Origin: Grifola frondosa
Lineage: Eukaryota > Basidiomycota > Agaricomycetes > Polyporales > Grifolaceae
Length of the DNA stretch: 64,000 bases
Direction of reading: 5' to 3'
Assembly: GCA_001683735.1 (NCBI GenBank)
Contig: LUGG01000007.1
Location: 1,116,001 to 1,180,000 of the forward strand
Part shown: one piece after another, positions 11,501 through 21,300 of the stretch
Numbering within the stretch: position 1 is the first letter of the stretch
Layout of the letters: every line of letters begins with the position of its first letter
Translations under genes and position numbers: made by a program
Notes under the pieces: generated by a model
The model's database searches: none
What the model saw: only the letters and a program-made list of their open reading frames with translations
What the model was told of the DNA's origin: nothing

Positions 11501-12999
11501 GCGGGATGGGGATATTGCGCTGAACCCAGGGCTTGTGTTCGATGACAGGAATTTCGACTGGAGGAAGAAGTCCTGCCTAAACCGACCTCGTTCCGTGTCA
11601 TCCCATGCGAAGCCTTCGTGCTGTTTGCACATGAAATCATCGATGAGATCAAGCTCAGCTGGCCAGAGAAATCCCGTATTGTGTGCTTTGCGAAATGCGT
11701 CGCGACGTGCTTGGTATACGGCCTGTGGGTTCGAAGGTAGGTGGATTGGATCGAGTGGTGGCATATCTGCGAGTGGGTCTCCTTGGATGTTGCGTACGAT
11801 GCGAAAGCGATTGGGTAGCGTCGCAAGTACTGGTCGCACTTTGAGTGCGACTGGCTTGTATTTCTTCTTCTGCGTGACAAACGCAGATGTCGAATCTTGT
11901 GCGGAGGGAAGTGAGTTCGATTATCTGGGAATGGGAGAGAGTGCGAAATCGCGAAGGGTAGGGAACCGCAAATCTTGATATGTTTTGTATTTCTTGAATC
12001 GATATTGTCGCACCGGTGGTATCTTGAATCTGTGAAGCAGAAATAGATTCTGAAGCGAAAGCGAAGTCGCAAGCTGAAAGATATGTGCTTTTTAGGTTTT
12101 CTATATCAGAAACGGATGCGATCGCAGAGAAGATGAAATGACTGGACGCGCCGACTGGGTATCATAGTCCAAAACTAGAGCCAACTCTCCTTGATCGTGA
12201 ATCAAATCCTCGAGTTCGCTGTAAAATTTCGGTCATGGGTCTCGTGGTGTCGCAAGGTTGCGACCGTCTTTTGAATCGCGGGGGTCCTCGTCGCAACGTG
12301 GGACTGTCACGTTCTGATAAGTATTCGGACAGCGTATCGTGATTGTTTGGTCTTCGTTCGCGAAGTTGCGAACGACACTCTCCGTTAAAACGTCGAATGG
12401 TCGCCCTAGTAAGATATCATATGCAGCCTGTCGAATGACGTGAATCTGGAGGTAAAGGACGATTCGAGACCTGGAAAGGGACGTTGCGAACAAGTCCAAG
12501 AGACTGATCAACTTCGCCATTAGCTGACTGCATGTTAAGGCGTATGGTGGGGTCGTATATGAGCCTAGCGCGTGACAGACTTCCTCCGACATTGAGATGA
12601 TTTGCGATCCTGGGTCTATAATCCCTTCGACGTCCTCCTTGTTGTCTACGAGACCATTGATGGATCGCAGGGCATGCGACTCTTTTGCGACCGTCAAAAC
12701 CTCGGTGTTTCGCCAGGTTTGAGGCCGCGCAAGTACGTCTCGTAGGGATCTGGTACGACCATGACACCTGGTCGCAGTGGTTGGCCATTCGAAACTAGTT
12801 GTGATGCAGGAGGAATTGCGAATGAGGAATTTGCGACGTCTGGAAGTTCATCTGTATCGTCCTCTATTATATCTGCGTAGCTCGCGACTGGTTTGTCCAG
12901 TGGTTTGAACGCGACGAGGAGTTACTGCATCGCGATATTTCGCGCGGACTTCTGGAGAGATGGATAAAAGCTCCTCAGGTGTAGCGTAAGTAGCGGGGC
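8533..12999 (-). CDS. pol: pol: protease, reverse transcriptase, RNase H, integrase (frames interrupted)
   Basis: Gypsy-type polyprotein region of copy 1. Protease: EGIIDPGSQIISMSE (catalytic D-x-G-like site) and YDILLGRPF at about 12,640-12,390. Reverse transcriptase at about 11,800-10,700 with the catalytic PYIDDVPV box (YxDD) near 11,060. RNase H follows with AVDTSYIAVGFHLCQ and KLEIYGLFRALRALRLY. Integrase at about 9,900-8,533 has the zinc-binding H/C pairs (CHDEIGHRGVY, then TCLICQQRQSRQ) and the D,D,E catalytic set (VHLDTMHLP, IVTDNGTAF, GIVERSHYD). The C-terminus ends in an acidic tail before the stop at 8533. Single-base differences from copy 2 (for example GGAGGAAG versus GGAGGGAAG near 11,565, and near 10,210) break it into several frames. 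The exact gag-pol boundary was not determined. Confidence 0.9.
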
Positions 13000-15176
13000 T
13001 TTCATGGACCTATTGAAGACGTCCTCAGCTATTCTAGGATCTTGGACAGGCGCAGATGTTTTGTAAGCTGCATCTTTGTCCTTGGGAGGTTTGGGTAGTA
13101 CTCCCAGGTTGCGATCCTGAGGCGGAGCGTACGTCGCATCGCGAGCTTGCGAATATGGATGGATAGGTGCTGGAACCGTCGCAGGTGACGGTGTCGATGA
13201 TGCCGCAGGCAGGGGTGCTGATACACTAGGAGGTTGGTAACCTGCGATGCCTCTGTGGGTTCGTGCGTAGGAGGGTTATCGACGCGATTGACTGCTGGCG
13301 GTATTGGAGGTCGCGCTGGAAGGTGCCTAGGAATTTCTACACCGTCAAAGGCCTCTTTGCCTTTTCTGAGTGCGAAGATTTCTCTTTCCAAGGCTGTGAT
13401 GCGATCTTCTCTCGTGAGCTGGTATGATGATGCGACATTGGGATTAGAAGTGATCTCGAAAATCATTTGTCCTGCCGGCGGGTTCGTATTCGAACTAAGT
13501 TGTCCTCGCGCGAGATTTGGTGGTGTGCGATGCCATTCGAGGATGCGATCGCGCATGGTGGCACCAGTTACATTGCGAGGAACGAAGGCTCCCGAAGGTA
13601 GGACTACCTTGTTCTCGATGTTGCGCGTATACGACCTATGTCAATATCTTCCTGAACTTTCGGACACCCTCCTATTACGTGCCCAATTCTCCGCAGTAGT
13701 GACAACCTCCCGAAGTCGTGTTTGGATTCGCGTTCGCAATATTGGAGACTCGCGAGTCTGTGGTTGCGCATTAGCAAAGGCCATGTTCGCTGACGTTGCG
13801 AAGGCTTGTGCGATGGTGCGAGTGACGGTTTCGATGAGGGAAGTGAAGTCTTCCGTCTTGATAGTACCTGGCGGTAATGCTGTGGATGTGGTCGCAGCTG
13901 CGGTGTACCCTGCGCTGGTGCATCGACTCGAGTACCATGTAGAACGTAGTGCGCGGCATCTAAAATATGTCGCAACGGCCAGAAGTCTCAGGATTGTGGT
14001 CAGGGTACTTGAGCTGGAGTCGCGAGTGTACAGACTGCCAAAGAGTTGGCGTGAAAGGCTTATAAAACGTCCTCGCGATTTCACTTGTCGAAAGCCTCTG
14101 TCGACTACGAAGGAACTCTGTGATCTTGAAAAACTCCCTGTAATAGTCTCCCAGATCCGCTGCCGTAGAAATGCCCAATCGCGATCGTTCTCCTATAAGT
14201 AAATCAAGATCCTGCAACGTATATTTCCTGTTCGCATCGGCAGTAGGATAAAAGCTTTGACCTCTTCGCGCCATTCTTCGTACGTCTTTGTCGCATCCGC
14301 GTACGAAGGTAATTGATCCCACATGTCTGCGACGTCGATGGGTGCATACCGTACAGCGTGCCTCTTCTTCAATTCGTTGGTTGGTGCGGTCGCAAGTGTG
14401 GTAAAGAGATATTCGAGATCTTCAAAGAATCGCAAAAGCGTTCGCGGTTCCTTTGGATCGAAAACTGGTGCGGTATGATGTCCGCGCGCGGCATTGCTGT
14501 TGCCATGTTAGGAGCTGGTGGATTTACAAGAGGTGGCTGAGGAATAGGGGGCTGAGGCGGTATGTTCTGCGTTGTCGCAGGTGGAACTGGTCTAGGTGCT
14601 ACTGGAGGACGCGACGCTCGCTGGAATGGTCGCGATACAGGAGTGTCTGGGTTTACAGAAGATGTTGATTGCGACCGACGCTGCTGTTGTCTCGCGTAGT
14701 TGCGAGTGATAGGTCGCGGAAGACGCGAAGGTCCTGCCGTGGTTTGCGACTGAGATGGTTCCGGAATGATAGGCGATTCCTCTTCTAATTTCTCGTGCGG
14801 CTCTGTCGCGCGATCGAGAATAGAAGTATCTTCACCTAGTCTTAGGCCCGAACGAAGTGGAAGTGATGCACGAGTGTGTGTGGAAGCTGGAGTGGGAGAT
14901 TCAGGCGATTGCGACCTGGCTGGAATATCGTCTGCTACTGGAGGTAGTTGTAATTCTGGTGGGGATGACTGCGACGTGATGGAAGATGGAACTGATGTAA
15001 GTGGGCTAAGTTGTGATAGCGGTGTCTGGTAGACAGTTTCGTCCGCAATTGTGCCTAAACTCGAAGAGAGTTGATACAGAGATATGAACGCGATCGCAAG
15101 TGTTTTCTCTGCTAAAACTCCAGTAGGGACCTTGAGCGAAGGATACGAAAGAACCCCTCGCGGTGGGCTCCAGAAA
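13000..15176 (-). CDS. gag: gag: nucleocapsid-type protein with zinc knuckle (frames interrupted)
   Basis: Minus-strand frames give a long Pro/Ser/Gln-rich N-terminus (ITRNYARQQQRRSQS, RPFQRASRPPVAPRPVPP). Next is a capsid-like helical region (RFFEDLEYLFTTLA, YTLQDLDLLIGERSRLG, YYREFFKITEFLRSR). At about 13,705-13,660 lies a CCHC zinc knuckle, whose copy-2 version reads CHYCGEFGHVIGGC. In copy 1 one base is missing there (GAATTGGGCAC against GAATTCGGGCAC). The frame is open upstream across the primer-binding site into the LTR with no ATG for over 200 codons; the first in-frame ATG is near 14,510 (MATAMPRADII). Initiation is therefore unclear. Confidence 0.8.
15154..15172 (-). promoter_or_regulatory. 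Putative primer-binding site
   Basis: Four bases inside the 5' LTR end (sense strand ...GTATCA-TTTC) is TGGAGCCCACCGCGAGGGG. It begins with TGG, as expected for a sequence complementary to a tRNA 3' CCA end. I could not assign the tRNA. The same sequence flanks the LTR of copy 2. Confidence 0.5.
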
Positions 15177-16418
15177 TGATACTCTCTTGCCGACTCTGAC
15201 CTATAAAATAACAAATATGTATCCTATAGATCGTAAAGTCAGTAGCAACGAGATATAGCGCGAATGGGCTCTCGATTTCTCGCAGAGGTCCCTTGCACCG
15301 AGTTGTGTAACTAGCTATGCTCGCGAGTCGCACGTGAATCGACTTCTCTGAGGTAGGGGAAACGCAGAAGAAGATAAAAGTAAATGCTTAGCAATATCGG
15401 TCTTCGCGCACTCCACGCGTATCGCAACTAAAGAGGTCTCCTTGATCGTAGGTTCGAAGTCGCAGTGGTGTATGATGGTTTATCCGTATAGTCGCAAGTA
15501 TCGCGGTCGCAGTTTCGCAGTGAGAGGAGAGCTTTAGTGAAGAGTGGTCGCGATCGCAAGTGAAGCCGGCGATTTTGAACTCTGTACTTGTGGGGGAAAC
15601 TCGTGTCTGATTCGTATCGTACTATACATGAGTTTTTATGAATTATTCTACGTATCTAAACGCGAAAACCTCGGTACGAATTAAAAGCCGATCGCAAGTG
15701 CCTTGCGACCAACATATCCTGTGAAATACGATAGCTGTAAGGGAAAGGTCAATCGCTATTAATATCAAAGTCTGGGATGAAACGCGACACAAGTAAGCTA
15801 CGATAAATCAAGGAAATGGAAATACAGAATGTATGGTGGCTGAACTGCTACACCTGCCACGTATAGCCATGCACTGCACCGGCACGCGAAACACGCGAAG
15901 GTACGCCTGAGTAGACGCACGGCCTTCTCGGGGCGTTTATTGTAAAGGGGAACGTGTCGCACGGTAGTTCGGTCCGGAATATACCGCAAACAATAGTGGC
16001 GACGTCGCGTTGACGTGTAGAATCGCGTGGCGCAGCTAAATCAGCTATGGAAGGAACCTAAGGCTGGGTAGGAGTCGAAAGGACTGGGATCAGAGTTCGA
16101 CGCGTGTGATCCATCAGGCAGACGCATGTAGGACGCCGAACAATTGGGTCGCAAGTGTTTCGTCCTATCGCACGTCTCCATATGGTGAATTTGAATGGTT
16201 AAATGACGTATCGCGTGAGTTTTGGTGTGTACGAAGGGTGTGGAGTCTTTGATAGTTTATGTTCGGCTGATCGCACGTCGCAACGAAGTCAGTTACTATT
16301 GTGCAAGTGACCTGCGACGACGTAATCGCAAGTGCGACTCGGTGTGCGACTTCTGCACGATCGTCAGATGCTTGAATGCGAAAATAGATTGATCCACGTA
16401 GCATGCGCCTTCGTATCA
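15177..16418 (-). repeat. 5' LTR of retrotransposon copy 1
   Basis: 1242-bp direct repeat of 4531-5780 with the same TGATAC/GTATCA ends. Differences between the two are few and mostly single-base indels. It is immediately followed on the right by the CCGC duplication and by exon 8 of gene A. Confidence 0.93.
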
Positions 16419-17177
16419 CCGCGACTTGACCCTATGAAACACTTAGAATTATACCATGCTAAAACAATGACAGAACTCACGTATTTCCTGCTCTGGTCCT
16501 TTTAATGGGAGAGGAACTAGCAATCAATATGAATGTCAACAATTCTCACTTTAATCATAGGAACACACGTACAGTTCTGATTGCTCAATATCATCATCAT
16601 CGATTCTACCGGACCTGCCTCGCTTCTGAACCACCTTACGTGGAGAAGGTGATTGAGGCGAGAGAGGTGCGGTGGTCCCCTTCCTAATAAGCAGCTTAGT
16701 AAGTAACCATATATATACTGTAAGAAGACGTACTTTTTAATAGGACTCTGAGGAATAGCTCAATATCCCATTCGGGACTATGAAGGATATGTTAATAGTT
16801 GATATTCAAGATAAATAAAGACATACCTTTCACGAGAGGTCTTACCTCCTCATCAGAAGAGCTGAGTAAATGGTAATAAGTACGTGTAACAATGATAAGC
16901 ATCAGCATCTGACTCACACAACGCTTTCACATCCCCTGCATCATGAAGAGGACTTGGTGGCTATGTCCTCACTGCAAAGAGATAAGTCTGAGAGATATTT
17001 ACATTAAAAGGCACGTACACGGAGTCTGCAACTTCCTCGGATGACTTGAGGGCTTTGGTTTAGCACGACGACTATAAGTAAGAATATTAGTTCAATAACA
17101 AGATAATATAACGATCACAAGGCATACCTTGTAGCAGCCACACTAAGACGACCACGACCGGACACGCGAGGAGGCAT

Positions 17178-17618
17178 AATGTTGAAAATGGATAAAGAAA
17201 GTAACCAAGACGTCAAGAATAAGATAATCTGGGGAGGACCAGAATACGAAAGAGAAGCGCAAAAAGTGAGGCCTTAAATACTCTCCCATTGATATAATAA
17301 ATGCAATACCATTGGCCAGAAATTTATCGGACATCCATCGGACTAGTAAAGCCACAATGAGGAGTAGATGGCGTGATTATGTGCAAATGGCGTGATTATG
17401 TGCAAACGATCCAGAGCTGGTAACGTTAGCACGAATGTTCTAGAGTCGGTGAGATTATTTACAATTTATTCGTGAAAATCAGGAATTTATTCCCTTTGCG
17501 TGGCAATCCTCAGAATCATCGACGACACTCTCATGGCGACACAACAACTGTTGAGCAATCCAGAGAAATATAGTGTGTGAAGTTGATTTTGAATGCACAG
17601 GAATAGCTTACAACATCA
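17178..17618. promoter_or_regulatory. Shared divergent promoter region of genes A and B
   Basis: The ATG of gene A (17177, minus) and the ATG of gene B (17619, plus) are separated by 441 bp without coding signal, so the two genes probably share a bidirectional promoter. A direct repeat, ATGGCGTGATTATGTGCAAA, occurs in tandem around 17368-17406. No specific factor site was recognised. Confidence 0.5.
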
Positions 17619-18794
17619 ATGACAGGACAGGTGCTGGAGGAGGTGATGAAAGATGCAGTGTCGGGACCCAAGCAGTATGTTCAGCTGGCCTGTATGGCTG
17701 AGGTATGTCCACACAATTCATGTCTTAAAAGTTGCTAACAAGTACAATAAGCCTGATCGAGCAAGAGTCGCCACCACCATCATGAGTGGCAGACAAGGCC
17801 GTCTGACCATGGTTACTCCATATGACCCATCCTCGGCGAAGATCCATGTGAAGTTATATTACGGATACAAGGTTACGTTTCCAAGCGTAATCTGCCTCCG
17901 ATTCTTAATCGTAACCAGTATGTGATTCAGTCCATATGTTATAAAGTCATTAAATGTTTGAGTCGTAGACTTCCAAACAAACTAGAGATGGCTAAGCAGG
18001 CCATCACCTTAACAGGCCTTGGAGCTCCTGGATTTGATAAGGCAGCACAAGGCATCTGTATGATTCACCAAGTCTTTGGTGCACACGTACAAGGGGAACT
18101 GAAGAAGTGGACACCGTCTCGAGTGGATGGTTACATTTCACTTCAGTTCATCAACAGATACCTTACGAGTGCTGCTGAAGGAGAAGGATGTACTTCCATA
18201 GATATTTCACCTTTCATCGATCCACTTGGTGTCTTAGCTGCAGAGATGACCAACGAGCTACATCTACCAGATAACCAGGTTCAGTATTTCGAAAGTATAA
18301 CCACAATCACTAGGGATAACCACCAGTACGTAAACATAGATGTTGATTCTTAATATATGATTGATCAATATTACAGAACGACTAAATATGTGGAGATCAA
18401 GCCAAAGGAGATCCAGTTGGGACATTTAGTCGAACTTCAAGTCTCTTTCTGTGCATTACCTCACTTTAAACAAAAATGTATGTTTGCGATAATTCCCAAA
18501 CTGCACGCTATTTGTATTATCAGTCTGTCGTGGAAAAGGCAAGTCGTATTTCTCTACACCCATAAATAAATATATAACAACCACATACTAGGATCTCAAT
18601 CGGATTATTCTGGAACGAGTCAGAAGTAGGGAATGTCTCCACTGCGAAAGGTGAAGCGAAAGATTGGATATGATGATGAGGATGAAGAGGAAGGAGGGGT
18701 GAAAAGATTCAGCGACTGGATGGGCACGAGGACAGGAAGACACTCTCTGAAAGAATACATGCATAATGTCACTAATTACAAGAATTCGCTCTAA
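17619..18794 (+). CDS. Gene B: multi-exon gene of unknown function
   Basis: Exons can be followed as 17619-17702 (MTGQVLEEVMKDAVSGPKQY), 17752-17917, 17969-18325, 18377 to about 18540, and 18592-18794. Introns are short GT-AG. The core reads ITLTGLGAPGFDKAAQGICM, then WTPSRVDGYISLQFINRYLT, ISPFIDPLGVLAAEMTN, and after the next intron KYVEIKPKEIQLGHLVELQV. The tail is basic then acidic (RKVKRKIGYDDEDEEEGG). I know no function for it; the tail suggests a nuclear protein. The frame needs one extra base at about 17,871 (a short G run), and probably more near 18,510 and 18,625, so the gene is either slightly decayed or affected by consensus errors. It is divergent from gene A and convergent with gene C. 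Confidence 0.6.
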
Positions 18795-19110
18795 AATTGA
18801 GCTCACTTTGCTTTTGATGGAGAACGTGCAGCTTTGCAGCAAAGTCCTCAAGAAATTTTTGAAGTGAGATGTATGCAGGCCCAACTGCAGCATTATTGTG
18901 TGCAAGAAAGAACAATGATAAGAATGATGAGCAGAGAAGGGACGGTTGAAACAGTTGTTATTGTCCTTTGAATATGTCCTTTGAACGTATGACTTCAATA
19001 CTTGTTCTGTATAAGTATGCAAGCATTCTTTACATGGCTCAAAGCTCGAGTGATCATAATTGATACAAAATCAAATGAACTATAATGAATGAAGTATAAT
19101 ATGAAGTAAT
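18795..19110. other. Convergent intergenic spacer between genes B and C
   Basis: 316 bp separate the two stop codons. No coding or structural signal is visible; it should hold the two 3' untranslated regions. Confidence 0.5.
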
Positions 19111-21297
19111 CTAATACTTGAAGTACGCAGCAGAGCGGCCAATCTTGCAAAGCATGTGCTCCACCATGAATAAGTCAAGAGAGACCTTGTCAGCAATCTC
19201 CTTGGGAATGTTCTCCATCACAAAGGTGGAGACACCTGAAACATATCAACAACCATAGGAGCAGAAGCATCAGAGGGGAGAAGGTGAAGATGCTTCAAAC
19301 CTTTGATCGCACCACTGTCCAAATCAAACACAGTCCTCCCATCTCCTGTACACCTGGTGCACGAACCTTTCCAGCATAGTAAAGATCTGCAGCAAGTAGC
19401 ATGGAAACCAGCCTACCAATCTGCGGTGTACTGCTGTTACGACCACGCAAATAGGCATAGCATTCCATAAAGTCCACACGACCATGGATGTCGCAGTGAG
19501 ACTTCAGCCAAACATTCCACTGCTGCTCAGCAATGAAATAAGCTGATGCACAGTGGATAGACCGACCGGCAATAGCAGTACCATATGCGTCCTTGCAGCA
19601 CAAGAAGGTGGGATCGTCATGAGCATGCAGTGCGACAAATGCATCCCAATCAGCAAGCGTAGAAAAGAAAACAGTGGATCCCAAAGCTGCCTGAGTTGCA
19701 AAGGTGATGCCACGAAAGGATACAGGCACTCGCAAAACCACCCGGCTTGTCGATGTTGGCTGGATGAAGGGGCCATGGGAGGAGGTGATGTTGGCACAGG
19801 AGGGAGCGAGCTGACAAAAGGGAAGACGCTTGTCCAGACTTCCAAGGACAAATGCAAGAAGTGGGGAATACGGAGGCTTGCCTGTTCCATCAACAAGTGG
19901 AAGCAACAGAAAGAAGAAATCCAGAATGCGCTGCAGGCCATGAGCAAAAGGAGTGGCGGGAGTGGGAGGCATGGAAGTGGAGGAAGAGGAAGTGGAAGTG
20001 GAAGGATGTGAGTCATTGAACTTCTCAGTGAGAACTCCACAGCGATGGACCTGTTGTCCAATCTCCTCAAGGACATGGTACTCTGCAGAGGTATGGTCAT
20101 GGAGTGGAAGAGCGGTGAGAGAAGCAAGGAATGGTGATAATGCATCTGTGCTCAAATTTGTAGTACGCCCCCCTTGGTGACCAAGAACACGAGAGTTGAT
20201 GTTGCGGTGTACATCCCATAAGGCAGACACCAGCAACACGTCCTCATGAAAAGTGTCCACCACGTACTGCACAAAACGACCTTGGATCTCCGAGATGCCC
20301 TGTGGAAAATTTAACCAACGGATGACGATGTTACGAATAAGCTTGAGCATGTAGTTCAACCGAGTGTCATCGTCGTCGTAGATGCGAAACCAAGAAGGGA
20401 GAGGGAAGGCATGACCATTGTCAGAGATATCTGTCAAGCCCACTTGTGAAGGAACAACGGTCCCCGGCTTGCGCAAAATGAACTGTTGGTAAATGAGCCT
20501 AGAAAGATGAGCTAGCCAATCCAAGTCATTATGAGAGGTGGATGAAGTGTTGACAAGGAAGGAGGCGCAGTGAGGAAGGACCAGGTCATTGAGCCAAGCC
20601 CAGGCAGCACAGTTAGAGAGCATGTACTGGCATCTGAATATGATGAGCTCCAACTTGGAAGTCCCCAGTTTAGTGTTAGCAAACTGGAGAGGCTCCCAAA
20701 TTCTAGAGACAGAGACGGCAAAGTCAGAAGTGAACTGCTTAGCACTGCTGCTGGCTGCAACAAACTCTGCAAGTTGTGACTGCCATGTGCCAGGACCCTG
20801 AAAGTGCTTCTGCATTTCTATCGCCATTGCGATGCTAGCAATCTCATCACGGGTACATGTGAGACTGCTGAGAGAAAACAGCTCCAACACATCTGCATAA
20901 ACTAGAAGACATTAAAATCAAGCATGGACAAGCAAATCATAAATTAACATACCTGGAGCAGCAGAAATGGATGACTCAGAGACTGATGTAATGGGCGGTT
21001 CAGTCCCGGAAACTGTCATAAATAAATTAGTGATGCTCTAAGCTGGCACACAAAGTATGCTACGCACTTGTAATGTCTGACACCTCAGCAGCAGAAATAG
21101 CCATCAACTGTGCATGTGCATCAATCTCATTCCGCTCAGAACCTGATATAGAAGAATGTCAAATTAAAATATCATACAGACATGATTTATCACCTACGTG
21201 CAGAACGAAGACAATCCCTATACCCTGCTGGTCCAGCACCTGCATCTTGAGTTGCGAGGCATAGCTCCAGCTCCTTTGCGTGACGACTAGCAGCCAT
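19111..21297 (-). CDS. Gene C: large multi-exon gene of unknown function
   Basis: Minus-strand exons 21297-21198, 21142-21068, 21012-20953, 20901-19301 and 19235-19111 carry GT-AG introns and end in TAG. The big exon holds an uninterrupted frame of over 500 codons: EIASIAMAIEMQKHFQG, WEPLQFANTKLGTSKLELII, LPSWFRIYDDDDTRLNYMLK, then a Ser/Thr/Pro-rich linker and ASAYFIAEQQWNVWLKSH. The final part (TVFDLDSGAIKG, then STFVMENIPKEIADKVSLDL) is reached only if one base is added in the G run at about 19,344. With that, the coding length is 653 codons plus stop. No catalytic motif or membrane segment is evident and I do not recognise the family. The chosen ATG lies only 3 bp inside the border of the inverted-repeat element at 21301, so the native promoter, and perhaps the native start, is missing. 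Confidence 0.65.
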
Positions 21298-21300
21298 GGC

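Larger units (their letters stand above)
4531..16418 (-). mobile_element. Full-length Ty3/Gypsy LTR retrotransposon, copy 1 (11,888 bp)
   Basis: Two near-identical LTRs (1250 and 1242 bp) start TGATAC and end GTATCA and are flanked by a CCGC duplication. Sense orientation is the minus strand: 5' LTR 16418-15177, a primer-binding site, gag with a zinc knuckle, protease, reverse transcriptase, RNase H and integrase in the Gypsy order, then a polypurine tract and the 3' LTR 5780-4531. The element is large because about 2.7 kb between integrase and the 3' LTR carries an additional gene on the opposite strand. LTR differences are mostly single-base indels, so insertion looks recent. A truncated relative lies at 26543-33118. 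The gag and pol frames contain single-base indels relative to that copy; these may be consensus errors. Confidence 0.93.
2894..17177 (-). pseudogene. Gene A: multi-exon gene of unknown function, split by a retrotransposon
   Basis: Reading the minus strand from ATG 17177 to TAG 2894, I can place 17 exons: 17177-17128, 17071-17021, 16935-16918, 16861-16827, 16758-16734, 16683-16573, 16516-16481, then an exon cut by the insertion (16431-16419 plus 4526-4465), 4412-4272, 4222-4175, 4117-4094, 4043-3972, 3914-3831, 3784-3683, 3634-3369, 3316-3158 and 3105-2894. All introns are short GT-AG. With the retroelement and one target-duplication copy left out, the exons sum to 1509 nt, which is 502 codons plus stop with no internal stop. 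The N-terminal half is basic and acidic low complexity (SSDEEV, IDDDDIEQSE, ESVQDYDDEW), suggesting a nuclear protein. The C-terminal half is well ordered (SCCYVSFQEVHTVMYTSY, VKDEWERAINFYG, PTWQNAVTFKTIP, then TVFHSVGLYTKDAISMN). I do not recognise its function. It faces gene B across a 440-bp shared promoter region. The insertion leaves only the first part of the gene next to its own promoter. Confidence 0.75.

Noticed and set aside
19504..20180. Additional frames on both strands inside gene C
   Set aside because: They are alternative-frame shadows of the 500-codon exon of gene C.
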